Shown here piece by piece: positions 1 to 9,600 of a DNA stretch of 22,006 nucleotides (its first letter is position 1; each line of letters begins with the position of its first letter). Source of the stretch: Candidatus Woesearchaeota archaeon. Its GTDB lineage: Archaea > Nanobdellota > Nanobdellia > Woesearchaeales > UBA10200. The notes under the pieces were generated by a model. That model did not search any database. It saw only the letters and a program-made list of their open reading frames with translations, and was not told the DNA's origin. The position numbers and the translations under genes were made by a program. The stretch lies in contig JAGVZX010000108.1 of NCBI GenBank assembly GCA_018302185.1, forward strand, positions 1 to 22,006, given 5' to 3'.

Positions 1-1026
1 AATGACTTTAATCTTGAGCTGCTAGAAATAAATGCTTCTGATTTCAGGAATGAGGCACAGATAAATGCAGTGCTTGGGCATTCTTCTGCGCAACGCAGCT
101 TATTTTTTAAGGAAAAACTGCTTTTAGTAGATGAGTTAGATGGCGTTGCAGGAAGAGAGGACAGAGGAGGATTGACTGCAATCCAGGATTTGATTGAAAC
201 AACAAATTATCCTATCATTATCACTTCAAATGCTCCTTACGACCAGAAATTTTCTACTATACGAAAAAAATGTGAGCTTGTTGAGTTTCAGGAACTGCAG
301 TATCTTACAGTTTTTAATGTCTTAAAAAAGATCTGCGATACTGAGAAAGTAAAATATGATGAGTTCACATTGAAGGGATTGGCAAGAAGAGCTGGCGGAG
401 ATTTAAGGGGAGCAGTAACTGACCTGCAGCTTCTTTCTACATCTGGAGAGATCTCAAAGGAAAGCCTTGAAGAGCTTGGTGGAAGAAGGCAGCTGGAAAG
501 TATGTTACAGGCATTGGTAAAAGTCTTCAAGACAACTGATCCAAAGATCGCTTTAAGCGCATTTGAAAATGTTGACGAGGATATGGAGAAGATATTTTTA
601 TGGATAGATGAGAATCTTCCTCGCGAATATGATAAGCCAGATGATTTAGCTAGAGCATATGATGTTCTTAGCAGGGCAGATGTGATGTATGGCAGGATAG
701 GCAGATGGCAGCACTGGAGATTTCTTAGTTATGTAAGTGAGTTACTGACTGCAGGCATTGCAGTATCGAAAAAAGAAAAGTATGCCAAATTTGTCCAGTA
801 CCAGCCTACACAGAGGATACTGAAGATATGGATGGCTAATCAAAAATTCCTCAAGAGAAAAGCCATTGCGCAGAAAATAGCAGGAGCAACACATTCATCC
901 ATGAAAGAGGTTGTAAAAGATATGGATTATTATAAGATAATGTTCAAGAAGAATAAAGAGATGGGCAATAAGCTTGCTGAATATTTTGAGCTTGATGATG
1001 AGGAAGTGGAATGGTTGAGGAAATAG
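1..1026 (+). CDS. rfcL: Replication factor C large subunit (clamp loader), 5' end cut by window edge
   Basis: The large subunit of the archaeal clamp loader is a AAA+ ATPase that opens and loads the PCNA sliding clamp at primer-template junctions. The reading frame is open from base 1, and the first canonical start-like codon (GTG at 70) is internal, because the residues encoded before it match the conserved LELLEINASDFRN stretch of RFC proteins. Visible landmarks are Walker B (LLLVDELDG, about 112-138), sensor 1 (IIITSNAP, about 223-240) and sensor 2 (GGDLRGAVTDLQ, about 394-429), followed by the helical collar domain. The Walker A loop lies upstream of the window. The visible part is 341 residues and ends with an acidic EYFELDDEEVEWLRK tail. 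I see no classical PCNA-interacting QxxLxxFF box at the C terminus. The family assignment is very secure. Confidence 0.95.
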   Translation, partial: NDFNLELLEINASDFRNEAQINAVLGHSSAQRSLFFKEKLLLVDELDGVAGREDRGGLTAIQDLIETTNYPIIITSNAPYDQKFSTIRKKCELVEFQELQYLTVFNVLKKICDTEKVKYDEFTLKGLARRAGGDLRGAVTDLQLLSTSGEISKESLEELGGRRQLESMLQALVKVFKTTDPKIALSAFENVDEDMEKIFLWIDENLPREYDKPDDLARAYDVLSRADVMYGRIGRWQHWRFLSYVSELLTAGIAVSKKEKYAKFVQYQPTQRILKIWMANQKFLKRKAIAQKIAGATHSSMKEVVKDMDYYKIMFKKNKEMGNKLAEYFELDDEEVEWLRK

Positions 1027-1050
1027 TAAATCAGGTCTATTTAACCGATA

Positions 1051-1090
1051 ATTTTTAATTGGTTCTGATATTATTCTATATTTTAGGGGG
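1051..1090 (+). promoter_or_regulatory. Promoter and ribosome binding site of the small membrane protein
   Basis: An AT-rich TATA-like element (ATTTTTAAT, 1051-1059) lies about 27-30 bases before a likely transcript start near 1082. The run AGGGGG (1085-1090) directly precedes ATG codons at 1094 and 1097. The spacing slightly favours the second ATG, but the first is also possible. Confidence 0.45.
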
Positions 1091-1093
1091 TAA

Positions 1094-1444
1094 ATGATGA
1101 GCAAAAATAGATTGCATAAGCAAGGTTCTGGCTTCGGGCATTGGAGCTTTACAGTCATACTAATCATAGTCCTACTATGGTGGTTCATCGGCTTTGCAAC
1201 AAGAGACTGCAGGAAAAATACAGACTGCCAGAGAGATAGCTATTGCGATTATAGGTATACCTGCCAAAAGATTCCTGTAATTGATGGTGGTAATGCTAAA
1301 GATATACTAAAGCAGAATTCTTTCTTTTACCTGTTGATTGGTGGAATTATAGGCGGTGCTTTGACGTATTATGTTATGAGGAAGGAAGTGGAAAGTAAAG
1401 GGAAAGAAAAAAGTGCAGAGCATAAAGAGGTTGTACAAAAATAA
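1094..1444 (+). CDS. Small membrane protein with two transmembrane helices and a cysteine-rich loop
   Basis: I do not recognise a named family for this 116-residue protein. It has one hydrophobic helix at about residues 17-35 (FTVILIIVLLWWFIGFA) and a cysteine-rich stretch at about 38-60 with spaced cysteines (DCRKNTDCQRDSYCDYRYTC). A second, glycine-rich hydrophobic helix follows at about 75-93, and the tail is charged and lysine/glutamate-rich. The cysteine spacing is typical of small disulphide-bonded extracytoplasmic segments that recur in DPANN surface proteins. If both helices span the membrane, the cysteine loop would face outside and both termini inside. It has its own promoter and ribosome binding site, so it is probably not in the rfcL transcript. 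The neighbouring downstream operon also encodes cysteine-rich secreted proteins, which may or may not be relevant. Confidence 0.7.
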   Translation: MMSKNRLHKQGSGFGHWSFTVILIIVLLWWFIGFATRDCRKNTDCQRDSYCDYRYTCQKIPVIDGGNAKDILKQNSFFYLLIGGIIGGALTYYVMRKEVESKGKEKSAEHKEVVQK

Positions 1445-1495
1445 GTTAGAATAAGTTGATAACATAAATAAAATGACATCCTTAATCATTAGAGC

Positions 1496-1557
1496 ACAAG
1501 CATATGTGCCAGCTTGTAAACCCAGCATATATGAGACACAGATTATCAGAATGATAA
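1496..1557. repeat. Short inverted repeats in the intergenic region before the protease operon
   Basis: Two imperfectly explained dyads lie between the small membrane protein and the protease promoter: ACAAGC (1496-1501) with GCTTGT (1512-1517), and TTATC (1543-1547) with GATAA (1553-1557). The first could be a weak transcript-end hairpin for the upstream gene. The second sits about 20 bases before the TATA box and could be an operator. Both are short enough to occur by chance in AT-rich DNA. I see no other gene in 1445-1623. Confidence 0.25.
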
Positions 1558-1574
1558 AATAATCGACCCATAAT

Positions 1575-1614
1575 TTTATATATAACGCTCCCTTTATAGT
1601 ATTTAAAGGGGGGG
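1575..1614 (+). promoter_or_regulatory. Promoter, hairpin and G-run ribosome binding site of the protease-toxin operon
   Basis: A strong TATA box (TTTATATATAA, 1575-1585) is followed by a 7-base perfect inverted repeat: CCCTTTA at 1590-1596 and TAAAGGG at 1604-1610, with a 7-base loop. It extends by a T-G and a C-G pair to 1588/1612. The right arm lies inside a run of seven G (1608-1614) that is the only visible ribosome binding site. If transcription starts about 27 bases after the TATA box, near 1607, the left arm would not be transcribed and the repeat would be a DNA-level element. If a start further upstream is used, the hairpin would hide the binding site. Confidence 0.5.
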
Positions 1615-1623
1615 TAGGACAAT

Positions 1624-4600
1624 ATAGCACGGAAACTTAGGTTGGGTCGTGTAATTTTTGTATTGGCATTGTTAGTTATCAGTTTTAGCTTTATCTACTT
1701 ATTCAATTCTGAGAATGGCATTTCACCATTAATCCAAGGTTACTCTGTTTCTTCAAGTGCAGGACAAAAAGCAGCTGATACTGAAAAACATGGCTTTAAT
1801 GCCCAGAAACAGATTTTAGAAAAAATATCTGGAATAAGTCAAAAGGCTTCTATCTCTCAGTATGGGCAGGAGATAATCAGAACAAAAGAAGAATCTTCTG
1901 CTCTGTCTTATAGTATGGATAATTTTGATGCAGAACAGGCAATAAACGAAATAAATGCAATATTTTCAAATAATCTTAGAAATAAGCAGATAACTCAAAA
2001 TAAGCCTGCAGTAAATGAAGTTATTGCAAGGTATGGCAGCGGGGGTGACCCAAGCTCATCATCGGCTACTGCATCGCCAGAGGAGTCGATCAAGAAAGAG
2101 ACTAAGCCAGAAGATAAGATCCATCCTGAATTAAAAGAAAAAATAGAAGAATCTGGTGATGAGACTATCCCTATCATCATCCATCTAAGCGATCTAAAAA
2201 AAGTTGAGGAGTTAATAGGTGAATTAGAGTCTGGCAATGGGGATGAGATAGGAAAATATGCTATAGGTGATTTAGTTACAGTAAACATACCTGCAAAGAA
2301 TATTGAAAAGATAGCTGAAAGCAGTGATGTTTTAGATATCTGGCCTGAGAGGCAGGTTTCTGCTCTGTTAGATAACAGTTCTCTTCAGATAAATGCGCCT
2401 GTTGCATGGGATTTTGGATATAACGGCTCCGGAGTTAAGATTGCGGTCTTGGATACTGGAATTAATCCTTCACATCCAATGTTAAATGGAAAAGTTATCC
2501 ATGAAAAATCTTTTATAACTAAAGATACAATGGACTATTTAGGCCATGGAACACATGTTGCAGGCATAATAGCCGGAACAAAAGAATTTGGAGGAGAATA
2601 CCGAGGAATAGCCCCTGGCGCAGAACTGATAAATATAAAAGTTCTGGATGATGCAGGCATTGGCTCAGATATAGGTGTTATAGCGGCTATTAACTATGCA
2701 GTTGAGCAGGGAGCAGATATCATCTCAATAAGCTTTGGCGGGAAATATTCAGACCCTGAGTCTCCCATCAATCTGGCGATAAAAGGAGCAGTTGAACAAG
2801 GTGTAACTGTAGTTGTCCCTTCAGGCAACTGCGGGAAAGGGTGCCCAAACCAGATGTGTAATAATTTTAGCGGTGTTGGAACACCTGGTGATAGCCTAGA
2901 CGCTATAACTGTAGGAGCTGTGGATGAAAACAATAATCTAGCTTGTTTTTCTGCAGGCGGAGTTATTAATAATGATGCAGTTAAGCCGGACATCGTAGCT
3001 CCTGGAGTCAATGTAATCTCTTCAGCTGCCAATGGGTATAAATCTGCATCAGGCACAAGCGTATCAGTGCCGCATGTTGTCGGTGCTGTGGCTATTTTGT
3101 TGCAGAAAAATCCTAAGTTAACCCCCTCAGAAATTAAGAAGATACTGGAAGAATCAAGCATAGATCTTGGAAGGAGCGGTGAAGATATACAATATGGTTA
3201 TGGTTTGCTTGATATCGGCAAGTTAGTTTCTCCTGAATTGCCTCGCATAAATTCTGTATCTATCCCAACTATAGTCCCTTTGAATGGCACAGTCAATTTA
3301 ATAGTTAATATTACTGATGATAAAGGGATTGAGTCTGTTAAAGCATTAATCATTTCTCCATCTGGAAATAAAACTGAAACAATCTTATCAGGCACTAATG
3401 GACTGTGGAACACTACATTTACAGATACATCAGCAGAAGGGCATTATATATTAAATGTTGTTGTAACAGACACTGATAATTTAACGAGCTCTACTGCAGT
3501 TGGCTTTAGGGTGTCAGGCTCTATGTCAGAAGAGATTCTTGAACCTGCAAGTTTTATCTTAGATAATGTTACTGGGAATATAAGCGCTCAATGGTGGGGT
3601 ATTGAACCTACAAATAATGTTTGTTGGGGTGCAGACGGCACTCCTTGCGGTACCGGATATTGGCAAGGCAAACTTCCAGGAGGATGGCTTGGGACTGATA
3701 TTGACTGGATGAGTTATACTTCATGCAATGCAGGCAAGCTTAAACTTAACTTTGATCCACCTTCTGATCTGGATGGTGTTTTGGAGGTGTATAAAGGATG
3801 TTCTTGGACAGGTACTGGAACTGACAGAGTATGTTATAAAGATTCGTATGGCAATGGCGGCGAAGAAAAATGTGAAGTTAACCTAAATAATGGCGAGACA
3901 GTATATTTTCTTATATGGGATTATAACAACAAAGGCAGCAATAATAATTATTATCTATATGTTGACTTTGAAAAGACAGAAACATGTCCGGAAACTTCTG
4001 GCTGTGATTCGTGTAAAAACAAAGCAAACGGGTACGGCTGTGATTGTTTTGGTGAATGTTCCAGTGAGTGGTGCTGGGGCTCTTCTTCGGGCTCTTATAC
4101 CTGCCGTTCTGGCTGCGCTTCAGATGGTTATTATGCTCCCTCTGCTTCAGAATGCTGTTCTGGCACTGTTTGGGATTCTAGCACTAAAAAATGCCGCAGT
4201 AGTTGCACTTCACAGGACAGTTATTCCTGTTATGATTCTGACATATACTGGTACAATTCATGCAGTTCTAGAGAGGGTAAAAAAGAAGAGTGTGGGACAA
4301 GCAGCTATACTGGAAATAATTATTGTTATGACAGCGATGTTTACAAAGATTATATAACAAGGGGTTGCTCAGGAAGCTCTTGTACTTCTCCAACTGGGAA
4401 GGTCAAACAACAAGAATGCGGAACAAGCGGTTACACAGGAAATAATTATTGTTATGACAATGACGTTTACAATGATTATGTAACGATAGGCTGTTCTGGA
4501 AGCTCTTGTACCTCAACAACAGGCAAGGTTAAACAAAAAGAATGTGATTTTGGATGTTCTAATAATCAATGTAACACTTGTATAAATAAATGCAGCTATT

Positions 4601-5109
4601 CTGGACAGGAAAAATGTGACGGTTATACTTATTCCAGATGCGAAACTCAGTCAAGCGGCTGCCTGGATTGGACAAATAATGGGGTAACAAAAAATAAATG
4701 TGGTGTTGAATGCACTAGCAGCTGGGATTGTGGTTTCGTAGGTTGGGGATATGAATGTATAAATTACGGCTGTGTAGAATGTACTGCACATGCCAGCTGG
4801 ACATGTTCTGATAATGATGTTTACTACTACAATGCATGCGGTTGGAGAGAAGAACAGAAACAAGAATGTGGAACAACAGGCTGTGGAAATTGGGGTTCAG
4901 ATTATTGCTCATCTGATGGTGGAAAAGTGCTCAAAAGCAGAACCTGTTATGATAAAGGGTGCCGTTCTAGTGCATGTTATATTGAGAATCAACAAACAGA
5001 GATACAAGAAGTAAAACCATGCATGTATGGCTGTGAAAATGGCAAATGTCTGGAACTTCCTGATCTTTCGATATCATCTGAAGATATCATATTTGAGAGG
5101 ATAGAATGA
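1624..5109 (+). CDS. Secreted subtilisin-like serine protease (S8) with cysteine-rich C-terminal repeats
   Basis: This is a secreted endopeptidase of the subtilase family. Counting residues from the TTG at 1642, it has a signal peptide core (VIFVLALLVISFSF), a linker, and an I9-like propeptide (about 160-245). The catalytic domain carries Asp271 (AVLDTGI), His302 (GHGTHVAG), oxyanion Asn396 (PSGN) and Ser473 (GTSVSVPH, where GTSMAxPH is usual), and all key residues are intact. An Ig-like domain (about 525-620), a PPC-like domain (about 640-780) and a long cysteine-rich tail follow. The TTG lies 27 bases after the G-run binding site. An in-frame ATA at 1624 sits 9 bases after it and would add a basic ARKLRL n-region to the signal peptide, so I place the start there, with doubt. 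The protein ends in LPDLSISSEDI, which resembles the first strand of a CARDB domain that then stops. The stop overlaps the next start (ATGA, 5106-5109), which implies coupled translation with the giant repeat protein. Confidence 0.88.
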   Translation: MARKLRLGRVIFVLALLVISFSFIYLFNSENGISPLIQGYSVSSSAGQKAADTEKHGFNAQKQILEKISGISQKASISQYGQEIIRTKEESSALSYSMDNFDAEQAINEINAIFSNNLRNKQITQNKPAVNEVIARYGSGGDPSSSSATASPEESIKKETKPEDKIHPELKEKIEESGDETIPIIIHLSDLKKVEELIGELESGNGDEIGKYAIGDLVTVNIPAKNIEKIAESSDVLDIWPERQVSALLDNSSLQINAPVAWDFGYNGSGVKIAVLDTGINPSHPMLNGKVIHEKSFITKDTMDYLGHGTHVAGIIAGTKEFGGEYRGIAPGAELINIKVLDDAGIGSDIGVIAAINYAVEQGADIISISFGGKYSDPESPINLAIKGAVEQGVTVVVPSGNCGKGCPNQMCNNFSGVGTPGDSLDAITVGAVDENNNLACFSAGGVINNDAVKPDIVAPGVNVISSAANGYKSASGTSVSVPHVVGAVAILLQKNPKLTPSEIKKILEESSIDLGRSGEDIQYGYGLLDIGKLVSPELPRINSVSIPTIVPLNGTVNLIVNITDDKGIESVKALIISPSGNKTETILSGTNGLWNTTFTDTSAEGHYILNVVVTDTDNLTSSTAVGFRVSGSMSEEILEPASFILDNVTGNISAQWWGIEPTNNVCWGADGTPCGTGYWQGKLPGGWLGTDIDWMSYTSCNAGKLKLNFDPPSDLDGVLEVYKGCSWTGTGTDRVCYKDSYGNGGEEKCEVNLNNGETVYFLIWDYNNKGSNNNYYLYVDFEKTETCPETSGCDSCKNKANGYGCDCFGECSSEWCWGSSSGSYTCRSGCASDGYYAPSASECCSGTVWDSSTKKCRSSCTSQDSYSCYDSDIYWYNSCSSREGKKEECGTSSYTGNNYCYDSDVYKDYITRGCSGSSCTSPTGKVKQQECGTSGYTGNNYCYDNDVYNDYVTIGCSGSSCTSTTGKVKQKECDFGCSNNQCNTCINKCSYSGQEKCDGYTYSRCETQSSGCLDWTNNGVTKNKCGVECTSSWDCGFVGWGYECINYGCVECTAHASWTCSDNDVYYYNACGWREEQKQECGTTGCGNWGSDYCSSDGGKVLKSRTCYDKGCRSSACYIENQQTEIQEVKPCMYGCENGKCLELPDLSISSEDIIFERIE
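4291..4542 (+). repeat. Tandem pair of 126-base (42-residue) cysteine-rich repeat units in the protease tail
   Basis: Two adjacent in-frame units at 4291-4416 and 4417-4542 encode nearly the same 42 residues. Each begins CGTS-YTGNNYCYD and ends TGKVKQ-E, and has four cysteines at equal positions. The two units differ at only a few residues (for example DSDVYKDYITR versus DNDVYNDYVTI). More divergent relatives (SYSCYDSDIYWYNSC at about 4218-4263 and WTCSDNDVYYYNAC at about 4798-4839) flank them, so the tail is a decayed repeat array with one recent duplication. Such modules are probably disulphide-stabilised stalks or adhesion units. Confidence 0.85.
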
Positions 5110-6689
5110 GCAAAAAAACAAATTTAACTATGAAGCTTACGATTATCCTATTTACGCTAGTCTTAATGATAATGCCTTTGGCAGGAGGTAAAGGCAGCCC
5201 TAATGACAACCTTGATGATCTTAATCTAGAAATTCCAGAGACAACAGAAACTCCAACAACTTTAAAGCAGGAATCTATTGATTTAATGAATCTGCTTAAC
5301 CTTTCTGAATATGATGAAGATTCAGCTGACAAGATAAATTTTATTATAACTAACATCCAGGAATCCTTAAATCCGGATTTTTGGTGGAACGAGACCATTG
5401 CAAGAGATGATGAAATCTTCGCTCTGGAAAAAGATGCTGCCCAGCAGATAAGGGTTTTGATTGACAGGGAAAAAAAGCCAGAAGTTAACCAGAGCATTTT
5501 AGTTCCAGCAATAATAAAACTGATTCAGGCAGATAATAATCTTGCTGTTCTTGCAAGAGAAGAAGCAGACTGGGCAAGCCAATTTTCACCTGAAGATGTT
5601 TCATCATACCTGTCAGATGCAACTGAGCACCATGATAAAGCATGGTGGCATATTGAGCGTGGATATCCTGTTGTTGCTATAGATTTCTTTGGCAAAAGCT
5701 GGAATGCATCACATACAGCTCTTTTACTCTCAGATCAGAGTACAACACCTGAAGTTAAGATTGAAAGCCCTTATGATGGCATATATACAAATGTTCCTGG
5801 ATGGGCATTAAATGGAACTGTTTTCGATGTAAGGCTTTACACAATTCCAGAAGTTTCAGTTACCCATAATTCAGATGCCTATACTCTTCCGCTTGTTGCT
5901 GGCACATTCACAGATCAGATAACATTAGAAGAAAACAACAATACCATTAATGTATCAGCAACTGACCTCTTCACTAACACTGGCTCTGGCCAGATCTCCT
6001 TAATCCTAGATACAATCCCTCCAGAGATTACAATAACCGGTGTAGAAGATAAAACTTATTATAACTACGACATAACGCCGCACATTGAAATTTTTGACCT
6101 GCATCTTGATCATGTTACTATAAGATTAAACAACGATGCTTTTGAGAGCGATACAACAATATCTGAAGAATCTGATTATATCTTAGAGGTTTCTGCGGCT
6201 GATAAAGCAATGAATACAGCATCAGAAACTTTAACTTTCACCATTGATAAAACTCCTCCACTGATTACAGATGATTATGCAGATGACGGGATTTGGGTAA
6301 ATGAAGACCAGACAGTAACATTAATCCCAACAGATGAGTTAAGCGGCATTAAAGAAGTCAAATATTGTGAAGGTGCTGGCTGTGAACCTGACAAAATGCT
6401 TGATTCTCCTTATAGATTATATTATGCCACAGACCAAGACACTACAGTAAGGTATCAAGCATGGGACAAAGCGACTAATCCATCAATAATTGGCGAGTAT
6501 AATGTTAAATTAGACAAGACAGATCCAACAACAAGTGATGATTATGCGTTCAATAATATCTGGATAAATTCTGATCCGACAATAACAATCATGCCGTCAG
6601 ACCCTTCGCCTAGCTCTGGGATAGTCTGGACAAAATACTGCCAGATCGGAGAATGTGATCCAGCTAGAGGCAATGATTACATCCAGTGA
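5106..6689 (+). CDS. N-terminal part of a giant secreted Ig-repeat protein (polymorphic-toxin carrier); frame breaks at 3' end
   Basis: This 527-residue frame encodes the export and repeat portion of a cell-surface or secreted protein. A signal peptide (basic MSKK start, hydrophobic LTIILFTLVLMIMPLA) is followed by a helical segment (about 45-215) rich in acidic residues and tryptophan, then by bacterial-type Ig-like repeats. Two late repeats are clearly homologous: one of 89 residues (TPPLITDDY to YNVKLDK) and a second beginning TDPTTSDDY. The second is cut after only 56 residues (GNDYIQ, stop TGA at 6687). The frame starting at 6686 resumes at the beginning of a third homologous repeat (PVTADN), so roughly 33-35 residues of the second repeat are missing together with the frame. 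The start ATG overlaps the protease stop and is preceded by GAGAGG (5094-5099). I read 5106-10774 as one gene, either genuinely broken or broken in the assembly. Confidence 0.8.
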   Translation: MSKKTNLTMKLTIILFTLVLMIMPLAGGKGSPNDNLDDLNLEIPETTETPTTLKQESIDLMNLLNLSEYDEDSADKINFIITNIQESLNPDFWWNETIARDDEIFALEKDAAQQIRVLIDREKKPEVNQSILVPAIIKLIQADNNLAVLAREEADWASQFSPEDVSSYLSDATEHHDKAWWHIERGYPVVAIDFFGKSWNASHTALLLSDQSTTPEVKIESPYDGIYTNVPGWALNGTVFDVRLYTIPEVSVTHNSDAYTLPLVAGTFTDQITLEENNNTINVSATDLFTNTGSGQISLILDTIPPEITITGVEDKTYYNYDITPHIEIFDLHLDHVTIRLNNDAFESDTTISEESDYILEVSAADKAMNTASETLTFTIDKTPPLITDDYADDGIWVNEDQTVTLIPTDELSGIKEVKYCEGAGCEPDKMLDSPYRLYYATDQDTTVRYQAWDKATNPSIIGEYNVKLDKTDPTTSDDYAFNNIWINSDPTITIMPSDPSPSSGIVWTKYCQIGECDPARGNDYIQ

Positions 6690-9600
6690 CAGCTGATAAT
6701 GCACCTGCAGAATGGCAGGCAGATGATGTTAATGTTGTCTTAACTCCGCTTGATATATATTCCGGTGTTGCCTTAACAAAATATTGTATGGACACAGATA
6801 ATGCCTGTACACCAAGCATGGAAAGGATATCCTTATCAGTTGCATGTCCGCAGGATACAATCTGCAACAGATATCTCAGATATTATTCAGCAGATAATGT
6901 AGGCAATAAAGAAGAGATTAAAAGCACAAGTGTGATTAAGATAGACAAGGAAAATCCAGTGACAGAATTAACTCTAGGCACACCAAAGTACATCTCTGGT
7001 AAAAACTACGTCACCTCTAACACGCAGATTACACTTACAGCAGATGAAGGCCAAGGTTCTGGTGCTGCAAAAACAGAATATAAAGTAAATTTGGACGGTG
7101 CTTGGATAGAATACATTGGGCCATTTACACTGAAGAATGAAGGGCTGAATACTGTTTATTACAGAACTATAGATAATGTCAGGAATGTTGAGACAACAAA
7201 ATCTATCGAGATTATTGTTGATAACACGCCTCCTGAATTGAAACTTACAGGGCTGACAGAGAACCCAACTTTAGATGATCCATCTTATTCTTTTGCGATA
7301 GAAACTGAAGCTGATGCAACTGTAACTGTAAATGGTGAGATGCTATCCTTAGTAGAAGGCAAAGCTAATTACAGTGTTAATATCACAGAAGGAGTCAACA
7401 CATTTAATGTAATCTCAAAAGATCCTGTTGAAAACCCAACGGCAAAAGGGATAACCAGATTGGTTGACACAGACATCATGCCTGATTTTTATGAAACAGA
7501 TGCCTTAGGGACACACCCTTTGTATAATGACTCTGATTCCTCAAGAACCGCGGATAATGAAGCAGAGAATGGCATAACAGATGATAGAGAGGACTTTGAC
7601 AGGGATGGATTAACAAATTACGCAGAATATATGCTTGGATCTAATCCTCTCTCATCTGATTCAGATAGTGATAGCCTTACTGATACGTATGAAGCATTAA
7701 TATCAAAAACAAATATTATTAAATATGATTCAGATGAAAATGGATTATCTGACGGCAACGAAGATTTTGATAATGATGGGCTGACGAACTACAACGAGCA
7801 AGAGTTTGGCTCTAACCCATATATGAGAGATACAGACGCAGACGGATTGACTGATAAAGAAGAGAAATTGCTTGGGACAGACCCGTTAAGCACAGACACA
7901 GATAAAGATGGGCTGAATGATAAGAGTGAAGTTGAATTAAAAGGTAATCCACTAAATGGAGATTCTGATGGTGACGGAGTTATAGATGGTTCTGATATTT
8001 ACGAACAAGCTTTTGTAAATGAGACAGTTAAAGCAGAGATGACAATAGACGGTATAGGAGACTTAAGTGAGACAACTGAGATAAAGAAAGAGGATGCTCC
8101 TTATGTGCCGGTAACGTCTCTTTCAGGAATTTCGTCAGAGATTATAGACTTTTCTACAACATCTAATTTTACAGAAGCAACAATAAAGATATATTATGAT
8201 GAGGCAAAATTAGAAGGTTCAGAAAATCAGCTTAAGATATATTATTTTGATGAGAATGATGGAGTGCCGGTGGCAGCACCAATACAAGGTATCAACACTA
8301 ACGATAATTATGCGTGGGCAAAGACAAATCATCTGAGCTCATGGTTTATTGCTGATCCTTCAGGATGGGAGGCACAATCAAATATAGCATGGAACAGGGC
8401 AGATGAAGTTTATTCAGACGAAGAGACAATAAGGGTGAAGGCACGTATCCATAATAGCCAGCCAGTGCCTGCATATAATTTGAAGGTGAATTTTTATGAG
8501 GGTAATCCTGGATCAGGAGGAAAATTAATTGGTACAGATACTATTGATGTTCCGGGAAATGGTGTGGAGATTGCATCTGTGGAATGGTTTGTAGACGCTG
8601 ATTCTGACAATGTATATGTAAAAGTTGACCCAGAAGGGAGTACAAGAGAAATAAGAGAGAACAATAATGAAGCATATAGGGAATTCACTAAAGAGAAGGA
8701 CTCTGATGGAGACGGATTATCTGATTACGAAGAAACAAACGGAATGCGAGTAAGATACCCTTATAAGTTTATTACGACAGATCCTACTAATCCTGATAGT
8801 GATGGTGACGGGCTGAGTGATGGAGAAGAGATGGGAGCTCCTGTTAATAATTATTATGTTCCTATAAGTTACCCCACACTTGCAGATTCTGACAATGACG
8901 GATTGGATGATTATGAAGAAAAAGAAGGATGGTATGTTAATACAATAAAGAATATTGATAAGTTAGCAACAGTGCTACAGAAGCTTGAGAATGATGAGGA
9001 TTATGTTAGCCTTATAGAAGAGTATCATGTTACTTCTAATCCCCTAAGGGCTGATACAGACAAGGATGGATTATCGGATTTAAAAGAACAAGAGATAGGA
9101 AGCAGTCCGAGGACATTTGATACAGACAGTGATAAGTTAAAAGATAGTATAGATGATGATCCGACTGTTGTAGAAAATACCCCACCTGATGTAACCATAA
9201 TAAGCATGAAGACAGAAGACACAGGCATCCTTTCCATAACTGGGCTTGTAAAATACAATGTAGGTGACAATGTTGAAGTAGCTACAATTACACTAAAGAT
9301 GGATGGGAACACAGTCACGTCACACTTCTCAGAGGGCATGTACGAAGATGGCTTCACTTACAATTGGCTCTCTACAAAAGCGTTTGGCATAGATGTTAAT
9401 ATAGTTGCAAAAGATGTCAATAACAACGAGAAGAAATTGCCTGTAATATACGAACAGGGAATTATTATCTCATTCATACAGGCAATTGAGAACACATTTA
9501 AGGGATTAACAATAGGCAGCGCAGGATTTGGCAGCGGATTTGCGCATGGTGCGGTTATGGAGATAAGTGATACTGTAGAATTTGTCGGATCTATAGTGAA

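Noticed and set aside
1307..1630. Reverse-strand frame of 107 codons with hydrophobic composition
   Set aside because: It overlaps the end of the small membrane protein gene and the protease promoter, and its tyrosine/phenylalanine/isoleucine-rich product is what reverse-complement AT-rich DNA gives by chance.
3890..4357. Forward 155-codon frame inside the protease gene
   Set aside because: It lies in another frame of the cysteine-rich repeats, which are clearly coding in the main frame, and has no binding site.
6686..6689. GTGA overlap read as normal translational coupling between two separate genes
   Set aside because: The second frame begins inside a homologous repeat series, has no export signal and lacks a binding site, so a deletion in one long gene explains the data better.
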